Origin: Roseomonas xinghualingensis
GTDB lineage: Bacteria; Pseudomonadota; Alphaproteobacteria; Acetobacterales; Acetobacteraceae
Length of the DNA: 23,405 nt
Assembly (NCBI RefSeq): GCF_025791835.1
Contig: NZ_JAOXLP010000041.1
Span: 1 to 23,405 of the forward strand
Reading direction: 5' to 3'
Below the pieces are notes generated by a model. The model saw only the letters and a list, made by a program, of their open reading frames with translations, made no database searches and was not told the DNA's origin. Made by a program: the position numbers and the translations under genes. Positions 7,827 through 15,181 of this stretch are shown piece by piece; the first letter of the stretch is position 1; each line of letters begins with the position of its first letter.

Positions 7827-8502
7827 CCACGGTGCGTCTCCCGACGCGGCGCGAGAGGATGCTCGTGAGGCCGAGAGCGACCATGGAAACGCCGAGCAGC
7901 ACCGCCGACATGGCTGCCGCCGCCCCCTCATCGAAGGCTTGCACGCGGTCGTAGATGGCGATGGCCACGGTTCGGGTTTCGCCGGGGATGCTGCCGCCGA
8001 CCATCAGCACAACGCCGAACTCGCCCAGGGTGTGCGCGAAGGACAGCACGGCGGCCGTGGCTATGCCCGGCCAAGCCAGCGGCAGCTCCACGCGGAGCAG
8101 CACGCTCCATGGAGACATGCCGGAAACCGCTCCCGCTTCGCGCAGCTCCTTAGGCACGGCAGCGAAGGCGTTCTGCACAGGCTGCACCGCAAAGGGCAGG
8201 TTCACGAGGACGGAGGCCAGCAGCAGGCCCTCAAAGGAGAAGGCGAGGCCGTGGCCGAACACGGCCTGCCAGCCCTGCCCCAGCGGCGAGCGGCCGCCGA
8301 AGGCGACCAGCAGGTAGAAGCCGATCACGGTGGGCGGCAGCACCAGGGGCAGCGCGACCGCCGCCTCGACCACGGCGCGGCCGGGAAAGCGGCGCAGGGC
8401 CAAGCTCCGCCCGAGCCAGACCGCGACGGGCAGGAGGATCGCCAGCGTGCAAAGGCCGAGCAGGGCGGAAAGCCGCAGCGCCGTCCAGTCCACGCCCCTC
8501 AC
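7819..8502 (-). CDS. modB: Molybdate ABC transporter permease
   Basis: A 227-residue inner-membrane permease with five or so hydrophobic helices and the ABC-permease coupling motif around FAAVPKELREAGAVSGMSPW. The segment LPPTVIGFYLLVAFG is typical of ModB. The start is the GTG at 8502, whose GTGA overlaps the modA stop codon, giving a tight translational coupling. A longer upstream reading frame exists but only shadows modA and has no membrane character. The gene sits between modA and modC as in the standard operon. Confidence 0.92.
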   Translation of the reverse strand: MRGVDWTALRLSALLGLCTLAILLPVAVWLGRSLALRRFPGRAVVEAAVALPLVLPPTVIGFYLLVAFGGRSPLGQGWQAVFGHGLAFSFEGLLLASVLVNLPFAVQPVQNAFAAVPKELREAGAVSGMSPWSVLLRVELPLAWPGIATAAVLSFAHTLGEFGVVLMVGGSIPGETRTVAIAIYDRVQAFDEGAAAAMSAVLLGVSMVALGLTSILSRRVGRRTVDA

Positions 8503-9287
8503 TCGCCCGGCAGGACGAAGCCGTAGCGGCGCATGACCTCCCGGGCGGCAGACTGTTGCACGTAGGCGTAGAAGCGTTCGGCCTCGGGGGTGGCGCGGTG
8601 GGTCAGCACCATCCGCTGCCGCAACGGGGCGTGCAGGCCGTCCGGCAGCAGGGCGTAGGCACCGCGGTCCCGCAAAGCGGGGGCGAGGACGAGGGAATAG
8701 GCGACGATGCCGCCCTGGCTGCCACCGGCCAGGGCGAATTGCGCTGCCTGGGCGACGTTCTCGCCCAGCACGAGCGAGGGTTGCAGGCGGTCCCACAGCC
8801 CTGCCGAGCGAAGCGCCTGGTCGGCCGCCCGGCCGTAGGGGGCGTGCTCGGGATTGGCGATGGCGAAACGGGTGATCCGGCCCGCGTCGAGAGCTTCGCG
8901 GATCGCGTCCATGCCTCCTTCGGTACGGAGCGGCGAGCCGGGCGGGGCGAGAAGCGCGATCCGTCCCACGGCGTAGAGTTCGCCCCGGTCGCGGGTGAGC
9001 CCGGCATCGGCCAGGCGGAACACGAACGCCTCGTCGGCGGACAGGAACAGCTCGGCCGGGCTGCCTTGCTCGATCTGCCGGGTGATGTTACCGGACGAAC
9101 CGAAGGAGAGGCGCAGAGCTTGGCCCGTCTGGGCTTGGAACAGCCTGCCGACTTCTTCCAGGGCAAACTGCAAATCGGCCGCTGCAGCTACGACGGGCGG
9201 CTCGGCCGCGCAAGCAGAACGGTCAGAAGCCGCGAAGATCGCAGTTGAGGCACCGAGGAAGGTGCGACGCCCGACAAAGTTCTTCAT
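8499..9287 (-). CDS. modA: Periplasmic molybdate-binding protein
   Basis: A 262-residue substrate-binding protein. It begins with a signal peptide that includes an RR pair (MKNFVGRRTFLGAST...) and ends near CAAEP, so export by Sec or Tat is plausible. The mature part shows the ModA features AAADLQFALEEV, SFGSSGNITRQIEQGSPAELFLSAD, and IANPEHAPYGRAA. It would deliver molybdate to ModBC. The ATG at 9287 is preferred over the upstream reading frame because the signal peptide begins there. The ribosome site is weak. An IS6 element lies about 100 bases upstream and may have cut off native regulatory DNA. Confidence 0.93.
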   Translation of the reverse strand: MKNFVGRRTFLGASTAIFAASDRSACAAEPPVVAAAADLQFALEEVGRLFQAQTGQALRLSFGSSGNITRQIEQGSPAELFLSADEAFVFRLADAGLTRDRGELYAVGRIALLAPPGSPLRTEGGMDAIREALDAGRITRFAIANPEHAPYGRAADQALRSAGLWDRLQPSLVLGENVAQAAQFALAGGSQGGIVAYSLVLAPALRDRGAYALLPDGLHAPLRQRMVLTHRATPEAERFYAYVQQSAAREVMRRYGFVLPGE

Positions 9288-9299
9288 GGCGATGGCCCA

Positions 9300-9329
9300 A
9301 ATCGATACATCCATCTGACTATATCGGTT
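9300..9329. promoter_or_regulatory. Candidate ModE-type operator upstream of modA
   Basis: Two 10-base arms, AATCGATACA and TATATCGGTT (reverse complement AACCGATATA, 8 of 10 matching), flank a 10-base spacer. The arrangement and the ATA-rich half sites resemble ModE operators, which repress molybdate transport genes when molybdate is plentiful. The site lies 13-42 bases before the modA start codon. No modE gene is in the window. Confidence 0.4.
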
Positions 9330-9389
9330 GGGCCGAACCGTGCCAATCAAAACGCTCGTACCCGATCAGGGCGGAGCCCGCTTTATGGC

Positions 9390-10238
9390 GGTTCCGTTGC
9401 GAGCTTGCGGAGCCTTCCTGGGCAGGTACAAGCCTTGGCATGGCGAGACGGCGGCAGGCGGCCCGGGTACGGCAGGATCAGTCCTTCAAGGGGCGGCAGT
9501 TTACGGCCGAGGTCATCCTCTGGGCGGTCCGCTGGTACCTGATGTTCCCGGTCAGCTACCGCGATCTTGAGTTGATGCTCGCCGACCGTGGTGTGGAGGT
9601 CGCGCACACCACCCTCTTCCGCTGGATCCAAGTCTACGCGCCCGAGATTGAGAGGCGGAGCCGACCACACCTGCGGCTGAGCAACGGCTCTTGGCGGGCC
9701 GACGAAACTACGTCCGGGTGAAGGGCCGCTGGATGTACCTGTACCGTGCCGTCGACAGCCGCGGGCAGACGATCGACTTCCTGCTCTCGGCCAAGCGGGA
9801 CGCCGAGGCCGCCAAGCGCTTCTTCCGCAAGGCGGTGGGCCAGCCGCATACGGTAAACCCACGCACCATCACAGTGGACAAGAACCCGGCCTACCCGTGT
9901 GCCGTCGAGCAGATGAAGGAGGACGGCGAGCTGTGGCGCTTCTCCCGCCTCCGGCAATGCAAGTTTCTCAATAACATAGTGGAACAAGACCACCGGCGCG
10001 TGAAACGTCTGGTCAGACCCGGGCTCGGCTTTGGCAGTTTCCATACGGCACGACGAACACTGGCGGGCTACGAGGTGATGGCGATGGTGAGGAAGGGGCA
10101 GCTCCGGAAAATCGATGGCTGCGACATGCGGGCCCAAGCCACCTTCGTCACCGAGCTGTTCCAGATTGCTGCCTGATCCGCCTGATCCGCCTGCTATCCA
10201 GGCCAACTGCGGCCCGCCGCAAAGTTTGCAACACAACC
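9390..10238 (+). mobile_element. IS6-family insertion sequence
   Basis: An 849-base element bounded by inverted ends: GGTTCCGTTGCGAGCTTGCGG at 9390 and, reading inward from 10238 on the minus strand, GGTTGTGTTGCAAACTTTGCGG. These match the GG...TTGCAA style of IS6-family ends. The 8 bases on either side (TTTATGGC and GAGATGAC) differ, so no target duplication is present. This is expected if the copy took part in later recombination. Confidence 0.8.
9440..10176 (+). pseudogene. IS6-family DDE transposase, frameshifted
   Basis: The N-terminal half (from the ATG at 9440: GRQFTAEVILWAVRWYLMFPVSYRDLELMLADRGV...HTTLFRWI) and the C-terminal half (YVRVKGRWMYLYRAVDSRG...) are clear IS6-family sequence. 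They are split by a one-base loss near 9708, where WRADET should continue directly into YVRVKG. Likely catalytic residues are D in WRADE, D in TVDKNPAYP and E in NNIVEQDHRRVK. Apart from the shift, the protein would be about 245 residues, the usual size. The premature stop at 9721 probably inactivates the copy, unless it is helped by another IS6 element. Confidence 0.85.
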
Positions 10239-10515
10239 GAGATGACGGAGCACCCGCGGCTGCGGATCGACACCGGGCTGCAGGTGTATTTCTGCGACCC
10301 GCACAGCCCCTGGCAGCGCGGCACGAACGAGAACACGAACGGGCTGCTGCGGCAGTACTTCCCAAAGGGGACCGACCTGGCCGCACACAGCGCCGGTGAC
10401 CTCGCCGCCGTCGCGACAGCGCTCAACGCGAGACCGCGCAAGACGCTCGGCTGGAGAACGCCAGCCGAAGCCCTCGACGCCGTGCTGCGCTCAGTCCAAC
10501 CTGGCGTTGCGACGA
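10239..10515 (+). pseudogene. IS30-family transposase, C-terminal fragment
   Basis: Starting immediately at the IS6 end, the plus strand encodes VYFCDPHSPWQRGTNENTNG followed by LLRQYFPKGTDL and LNARPRKTLGWRTPAEALDAVL. This is the hallmark C-terminal third of IS30-family DDE transposases, including the catalytic Glu in GTNENTNG. The N-terminal two thirds are missing, cut off by the IS6 element. The reading frame runs on past the expected C-terminus into the palindrome at 10516. Confidence 0.85.
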
Positions 10516-10529
10516 CCGGTTTAAACCGG
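10516..10529. repeat. Perfect 14-base palindrome at an IS junction
   Basis: CCGGTTTAAACCGG is perfectly self-complementary and lies exactly between the end of the IS30 fragment and the start of the IS3 fragment. It may be a fold-back junction from recombination or a preferred IS30-type target; both ideas are inference. Confidence 0.6.
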
Positions 10530-10825
10530 GCAATACGCATCCGAGGCGTATCGCGAGATGCTCGCCGCCCACGGCCTGACGGGGTCGATGAGCCGACGGG
10601 GCAATCCCTACGACAACGCCAAGGCTGAGAGCTTCATGAAGACGCTCAAGGTGGAGGCCGTTTACCTCGCCGCCTACGAAACCTTCGAGGACGTGACCGC
10701 CGACCTTCCGCGGTTCATCGACGACGTCTACAACTCACGACGGCTGCACTCGGCCCTGGGGTATCTCAGCCCCCGTGCAGCTCGAGGATCAACACGCCCG
10801 GCAGGCGGTCAAAACTGCGGCCTGA
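10527..10825 (+). pseudogene. IS3-family OrfB, C-terminal fragment with frameshift
   Basis: The plus strand encodes [20 protein letters not shown], then [20 protein letters not shown], then the region ending [10 protein letters not shown]. This is the C-terminal part of the IS3-family integrase core, with the catalytic Glu in AKAESF. A one-base gain in the C-run at 10770-10774 breaks the frame. The other frame then reads [16 protein letters not shown] to a TGA at 10823, the natural end. The N-terminal part is missing. Confidence 0.8.
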
Positions 10826-10861
10826 GCCTGTCCACCTACAGGGGCGCACTCCATTACCGGG

Positions 10862-11044
10862 TCAGTTCTCAGTGCAAATCAACAGACCGACCTTTGCAAG
10901 CTGCGGCGCCCTGGTGCGGATGAGACCGATCAGGGCTGCGGGCTCAGCCGCAACCTTGCCCTCGAACACCACACCTCCTCCAGCGTCGATCACGCAGACG
11001 CTGATCTCCTTGAGCGAGACATCCAGCGCGACATACTGCTCCAT
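10862..11044 (-). pseudogene. IS110-family transposase, N-terminal fragment
   Basis: The 60-residue frame starts MEQYVALDVSLKEISVCVID, the RuvC-like DEDD start of IS110-group transposases, with the first catalytic Asp at residue 8. Homology seems to stop near 10880, where IS3-type DNA begins, and the next residues (CTEN) are foreign. The upstream non-coding part (11045-11204) remains until it is interrupted by the IS427-type element. In the IS110 group, the left non-coding end is where the bridge RNA is normally encoded. Confidence 0.75.
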
Positions 11045-11213
11045 GGCGGCTCTCCCGATGCCAGTGTTGCCACGTTCGAGCCTACGACCCTGGATCGAAC
11101 GGAGCCCCCCCGATTACGCCATGTTTCGCAGAGCGCCCGCTCCTCGGCCCGGCCCAGCCCCAACTCAGCCGGGCTTTCTGTGTCTACTGGTAGGCCCAGA
11201 CTAGGACCTGTCC

Positions 11214-11971
11214 TCAGATGAGCCAGACATAGGCTGCGGCGAGGTGGATGGCGGCGAGGAAGTTACGTGCGGTCTTGTCGTAGCGGGTGGCGATGGCACG
11301 GAACTGCTTGAGCTTGGCGAAGAAGTTCTCGATCAGGTGCCGCGCCTTGTAGAGATGCCGGTCATAGTCCCGCTTCTGCTTTCGGTTCCCTTTTGGCGGG
11401 ATGATGGCCGCCTTGCCTGCCGCAGCCAGGGGCTCCAACACGCGTGCATCGGCATCGAAGGCCCGATCGGCGATAAGCGCATCGGCCGCCATGTCGGGCA
11501 GCAGCGCGTCAGCACCGGCAAGATCATGTGCCTGGCCGCCGGTCAGAGCAAAGCCGACCGGATTGCCGAGCGCATCCACGAGAGCGTGGATCTTGGTGCT
11601 CAGGCCACCCTTGCTGCGCCCGATCGCCTGCTCGTGCCCCCTTTTTTGTGTGCCCCGGCGGCGTGCTGGTGAGCGCGAACGACCGTGCTGTCGAGCATCG
11701 CGTATTCCGTGTCCGCATCCGCCGCGAGATGCCGGAGCAGGCGCTCCCATACGCCGCCTTTGGCCCAGCGGCTGAAGCGCGTATGCACCGCCTTCCACGA
11801 GCCGAACCGGTCCGGAAGGTCGCGCCAGGGAATACCCGCGCGGTAACGGTAGAGCACCGCCTCGACGAACAGACGGTTATCGCGTGCCGTCATGCCAACA
11901 TGTCCAGCCCGGCCGGGCAGCAGGCCCTCGATCCGCACCCACTGATCGTCACGCAACGCGTATCGCCGCAT
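11214..11971 (-). CDS. IS427-group transposase made by -1 frameshifting
   Basis: Two overlapping frames together give a full IS5/IS427-type DDE transposase. The first (from the ATG at 11971: MRRYALRDDQWVRIEGLLPG) carries the insertion-element domain and the first Asp in AMLDSTVVRAH. The second carries the rest: GRSKGGLSTKIHALVDALGN, LIADRAFDAD (second Asp) and HLIENFFAKLKQFRAIATRY (Glu). They meet at a run of six A residues (11647-11642, minus strand), a classic slippery site. A -1 slip there joins AGAHKK to RGHEQAIGR. I treat this as programmed frameshifting, not damage, because both halves are clean and the IS ends are intact. Confidence 0.85.
11636..11647 (-). other. A6 slippery site for programmed -1 frameshift
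   Basis: On the minus strand the sequence reads A6 followed by a G-run (AAAAAAGGGGG). In-frame AAA AAA codons allow a -1 slip that fuses the two halves of the IS427-group transposase. This type of site is established for this IS group. Confidence 0.65.
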
Positions 11972-12140
11972 TCCCCGGCTGCTCCACAACTTGCCGGCAC
12001 CCTATGAATCACTCAACCGCCATTCTGGGAATCCCCCATCTGAGGACAGGCCCTAGCATTACAGTTGCTTTCGCTGGAGATCTCTGAATCCATGGGTGGC
12101 CGTGGATTGAGGATCGTGGACGGGGGGCGCTTCGATCGAG

Positions 12141-12310
12141 ATGGTGCTGGAGCTTTGGGCATCGTCGTTGCGCGAGGCCAAGGCGCGCATCCGGCCGCTG
12201 TTCACCCAGGAGCGGAGCGCGGCATTGGCCGGGCTGTTCCTGGATGGTCTGCTGGCGCTGAGCGGCGCAAGACGGGATGGATGGGCGCCGAGGCGACGAG
12301 CACACCAAGC
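12141..12310 (+). pseudogene. IS701-family transposase, N-terminal fragment with frameshift
   Basis: The frame from the ATG at 12141 reads LREAKARIRPLFTQERSA followed by AGLFLDGLL. The sequence then continues in the +1 frame as GAERRKTGWMGAEAT. This is the N-terminal signature of IS701-family (IS4-superfamily) transposases. One G appears to be missing near 12253. Sequence past about 12310 no longer resembles the family, so only the first 55 or so residues survive. The 12310-12436 stretch holds nothing I can name. Confidence 0.65.
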
Positions 12311-12436
12311 TGCCGCTTAACAAGCCCACCTCATCCCGGGACCAAACATACGTCATCGACTTACGTCAAGCTTTCGATTTATGGCATCGATGCGAGCAAG
12401 CAGATCCATTCGGCTCTCTCGCCCGCTTACCGCTAC

Positions 12437-12748
12437 TTACTCGTCTCTGAAGCATGCAATGTGAAATGAACGGCGCGCAGGCTTACCGCCTACATCATAC
12501 GTATGCACCTGCATCTGACTCGGATCATGAGTGAGTCCGACTGTAATAAAGCCAGGCTGGACATCCTCTTCCAAAGCGCTGCCGATCGTGCCTGCAAAGT
12601 TCGTCTTGGCATCGCCCTGGAGCGGAATTTTCCAGGTGATCAGATATTCATTTTCTCCCTTCATCTCGCATTTGTCGATCATATAGCCGCGGGCGATCGT
12701 GCCATCCGATTTGATCACACACGCCAACCGGCTTTCGAATTTTGGCAT
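12437..12748 (-). CDS. Small hypothetical protein
   Basis: A 103-residue protein from the ATG at 12748, with a good AGGAG ribosome site 8 bases upstream. It is mostly beta-type and polar (MPKFESRLACVIKSDGTIAR, then a region ending HTYDVGGK) with no signal peptide or membrane segment. I do not recognise the family. Codon use is visibly less GC-rich than in the backbone genes, which fits horizontal acquisition. It stands alone between IS debris and the region upstream of the TauE-type exporter. A longer frame to 12871 has no start signal and is unlikely. Confidence 0.6.
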   Translation of the reverse strand: MPKFESRLACVIKSDGTIARGYMIDKCEMKGENEYLITWKIPLQGDAKTNFAGTIGSALEEDVQPGFITVGLTHDPSQMQVHTYDVGGKPARRSFHIACFRDE

Positions 12749-12903
12749 GCTGCTCTCTCCTGAGTTATCTGCGGGTGTTCCAGTAACGGAGTGGGATTTC
12801 CTGCCGTATAGGCTCAGCGCCAAGTCACTGCTAAATCTTGCTGCGCTACATGAAATATAAATGAGCAACATCTACTCAAACTGTCAAATCACGTTAAAGC
12901 GAC

Positions 12904-12927
12904 GACCGTTAGCGTGCAGTAACGGTC
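12904..12927. promoter_or_regulatory. Perfect 8-base hairpin (operator or terminator-like)
   Basis: GACCGTTA and TAACGGTC are perfect complements separated by 8 bases, followed on the plus strand by a pyrimidine-rich run (TCTTATCTTT). It lies in the 270-base gap between divergent genes. A repressor operator is as likely as a terminator, since no plus-strand gene ends just upstream. Confidence 0.35.
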
Positions 12928-13020
12928 TCTTATCTTTGCACTATCGGTTAGCCATGGTGCACCGGGTTACTGGTAGTGTGATGATCTCGCCCGACCGGTC
13001 CGCAAGGGGCGTGCATTAAA

Positions 13021-13200
13021 TTGTGGAGGCGATCGTGGAGTAGCGCCAAGGTCGAAGCGCTGGTCGCCGATCTCGATGAAGCATCTGAGCGTCGCGACGT
13101 CTGCCGAAGCGTCGCCCAAATGTTGGCAGCAATCACTAGGGTCAGAGAAGTCAACTACGTTGATGGGGAACCGGGAGACCGGCCGAGAAGTTGGTTGTGA
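13021..13200 (+). CDS. Possible small gene coupled to the next ORF
   Basis: A frame of about 59 codons (TTG at 13021 is the only candidate start, and it is weak) encodes a helical, charged segment (KVEALVADLDEASERRDVC, then QMLAAITRVREV) ending at a TGA that overlaps the next start as GTGA. Codon use is typical coding style. It is too short for many gene callers, and could also be the 3' end of a truncated gene. No family is recognised. Confidence 0.35.
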   Translation: MWRRSWSSAKVEALVADLDEASERRDVCRSVAQMLAAITRVREVNYVDGEPGDRPRSWL

Positions 13201-13430
13201 CCGTGCATCCATTCAGCCTTGCGGTTGTCGGTATGGCGGCATTGTTCACCGCGATCCTGCTGACCCTTGAAATGGCCGCGAACGTCACGTTTCGGTTGAC
13301 CATGCTGACGGCCTGTTTCACAATCATGCTGATTCCGGTCCGGGTGGTTGCGCGCCGGTTACCTCTCCCTGCGCGAACGCCCGCTCAGGCAGCCGGCCTC
13401 AGACATCACCACGCACGAGCGCTTCCTTAA
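13197..13430 (+). CDS. Small membrane protein upstream of the TauE-type exporter
   Basis: A 77-residue frame beginning at the GTG at 13197, which overlaps the preceding TGA as GTGA. It has two hydrophobic stretches, VHPFSLAVVGMAALFTAILL and LTMLTACFTIMLIPVRVV, followed by a basic tail with several histidines. It ends 24 bases before the exporter gene, so the two may be co-transcribed. I do not recognise a family; the start (TTG 13191, GTG 13197 or GTG 13203) is uncertain. Confidence 0.45.
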   Translation: MTVHPFSLAVVGMAALFTAILLTLEMAANVTFRLTMLTACFTIMLIPVRVVARRLPLPARTPAQAAGLRHHHARALP

Positions 13431-13454
13431 GCAAAAGCAGAGGAACACCGCGCC

Positions 13455-14252
13455 ATGGATGACCTCCTGCTAGGCATCATCATTTTCGCAGTGGTTGGTC
13501 TGGTATCCGGCTTCGTCGCGGGCCTGTTCAGTATCGGCGGAGGCACCATCCGCATGCCGATCTTTATCTATCTGCTCCCCTGGCTCGGCGTCGCCAATCC
13601 GGTGATGATGCATGTAGCAACCGGGACATCAATGGCACTCATCATACCGAGCGCAATTGCTTCGAGCCGCAAGCACTACAAGCTCGGCAATCTCGATCTG
13701 GGGTTATTCAAGACCTGGGCCATCGGCCTTCTCATCGGCGTTGCCATCGGATCGATCCTGCTGCCATTCGGTTCGCCCGAAATTCTGCAAGCCCTGTTCT
13801 CGATCTATATCATTCTGGCAGGTTTCTACATAGCGTTCGGTCATGGGCGCTTTTCCTTCGGCCAGGAGCCGCCGAGGGGTGCAAAGATGGTTGGTATCTC
13901 CTCGGTTGTTGGAGTCATTGCTGTAATGACCGGCACCGCCGGCGGCACGCTAACAACGCCGATCCTCTCGGCCTTCAACATGCATTTGGACCGTGCGATG
14001 GCGATTTCGGCCGCGACCGGTCTGATCACTGGCACGGTGGGCGCAATCGGGTCTATCATCGGTGGCTGGAACGCCAAGGATCTGCCGTCTTACTCGCTCG
14101 GCTATGTCGACATTCTCATCTTCCTTGTGATGATGCCGACAATCATGATTGCCGCGCCGATCGGCGTGAGAGTCAGCCACAAGATGAACGAGCGGACATT
14201 GCAGCTCACCTACGCGATTCTGCTTATTGTCGTTGGCATTGATCTTTTGTAG
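13455..14252 (+). CDS. TauE/SafE family anion exporter
   Basis: A 265-residue membrane protein with about eight hydrophobic helices and two repeated halves. The first half begins GLVSGFVAGLFSIGGGTIRMPI and the second begins VGVIAVMTGTAGGTLTTPIL; the G-x-GGG(T) motif after the first helix of each half is the TauE/SafE (former DUF81) signature. Members export sulfite, sulfoacetate or other organosulfonate-type anions. The ATG at 13455 follows an AGAGGA ribosome site. The gene is less GC-rich than its surroundings. Substrate cannot be read from sequence. A role linked to the sulfur chemistry of the thiocyanate hydrolase operon, 5 kb away, is possible but unproven. Confidence 0.88.
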   Translation: MDDLLLGIIIFAVVGLVSGFVAGLFSIGGGTIRMPIFIYLLPWLGVANPVMMHVATGTSMALIIPSAIASSRKHYKLGNLDLGLFKTWAIGLLIGVAIGSILLPFGSPEILQALFSIYIILAGFYIAFGHGRFSFGQEPPRGAKMVGISSVVGVIAVMTGTAGGTLTTPILSAFNMHLDRAMAISAATGLITGTVGAIGSIIGGWNAKDLPSYSLGYVDILIFLVMMPTIMIAAPIGVRVSHKMNERTLQLTYAILLIVVGIDLL

Positions 14253-14600
14253 CGTCTCTACGTCTGATCAGTACGGCGGCGTCGGCCGGAACCGATCTCG
14301 GTCAGATCGATCCGATAGACATTGGGCGAGCTGGTAGGATGGAAGAGGAAGGTCGTGTCCGTCGAAGCCGCCACGTGGCCACAGAGCGCAGCATCAGTGT
14401 GGACTATGCCGGAAGTGGGTGATGTCCGATGGCAAGCCAAAGAAGCGGCATCGCGTCGTCGGTGGTATCGCTCTGCTGATCGATCCCAGCGCGCGTCAAG
14501 CTACGTGCCGCCAAGCCTTCGGTAACATGGGAAGGCGCAGTTAGATCACTCCGCGCATCAACGCACGACACCACCGCGCGTCGGGTCCTGACCCTCGAAA
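14253..14600. other. Gap after the TauE-type exporter
   Basis: No clear gene. A 60-residue minus-strand frame (14258-14440) contains a plausible protein-like segment, STDTTFLFHPTSSPNVYRID, that may be the end of a lost gene, but I cannot place it in a family. The right end merges into the upstream end of an IS3-type element (from about 14604). Confidence 0.3.
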
Positions 14601-14662
14601 CTGGTCCGCCGGGAACGTAAGTTTTTCGGGCACTGTAAGCCCCCGAGGAGGGAGGCAGTGCC

Positions 14663-14967
14663 ATGAAGCAGAAACGGTACACCGATGAATAGATCGCCTT
14701 TGCCCTGAGGCAGGCGGAGAGCGGCACGGCAGTTGCCGGGATCTGCCGCAAGCTCGGGATCTCGGAGCCGACCTTCTACCGGTGGAAGAAGCAGTTCGCC
14801 GGGATGGGCACGGCCGAGATCCGTCGGCTGAAGCAGCTCGAAGAGGAGAATGCCAAGCTCAAGCGGCTGGCCGCTGATCTCAGCCCGGACAAAACTATGT
14901 TGCAGGACGTGCTGCGAAAAAACGTATGGCCCGCCCCGTCCGCAAGCAGTTTCGCTACCTGGTCTGA
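14663..14967 (+). pseudogene. IS3-family OrfA with amber codon and truncated OrfB
   Basis: From the ATG at 14663 (GAGGAGGGAGG ribosome site) the frame encodes MKQKRYTDE, then a TAG at 14690-14692 where Gln is expected, then IAFALRQAESGTAVAGICRK and a leucine-zipper region (LKQLEEENAKLKRLAADL). This is IS3-family OrfA with a helix-turn-helix and coiled coil. At the A6 run near 14918 a -1 shift leads into KKRMARPVRKQFRYLV and a stop at 14965. OrfB is therefore lost after about 15 residues, where DNA of the IS1111-type element begins. Confidence 0.8.
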
Positions 14968-14999
14968 TCAGTCTACGCCAACGTATCCGGTCTCGAGGC

Positions 15000-15181
15000 A
15001 ATGCCCCGGCCAAGATGGAGATCCGCGCGTCCTGGTCCTCATAAAGTTCACGGCGTCGAGCGCCATTTTTTGCGGCAGGTTTCCAGCACGCCGATCGACT
15101 GTCAGGCCATCTCACTTCCGCCACCCGCAGACCTCATACAGCCGCCCATGCCGGGTGAGCGCGAGCGGCCGATCCCTGGGG
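15000..15181 (-). ncRNA. Candidate bridge RNA region of the IS1111-group element
   Basis: The 180 bases after the transposase stop carry no convincing ORF. In characterised IS1111-group members the transposase-guiding bridge RNA is encoded in this right-hand end, in the transposase orientation. Here the assignment is by position and family only; I did not resolve the target- and donor-binding loops. Confidence 0.35.

Larger units (their letters stand above)
11205..12052 (-). mobile_element. IS5-family (IS427-group) insertion sequence
   Basis: An 848-base element with matching inverted ends: (G)GACCTGTCCTCAGATG on the left and, on the opposite strand, (G)GGCCTGTCCTCAGATG on the right. Both sides are flanked by CTAG (11201-11204 and 12053-12056), a duplicated target typical of this group; a TA-only duplication is an equivalent reading. 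This is the best-delimited complete IS in the window, and it splits the remains of an IS110-type left end. Confidence 0.88.

Noticed and set aside
8503..8796. N-terminal extension of modB
   Set aside because: The extra 98 residues only shadow modA and have no membrane or signal character; the GTG overlapping the modA stop is the natural start.
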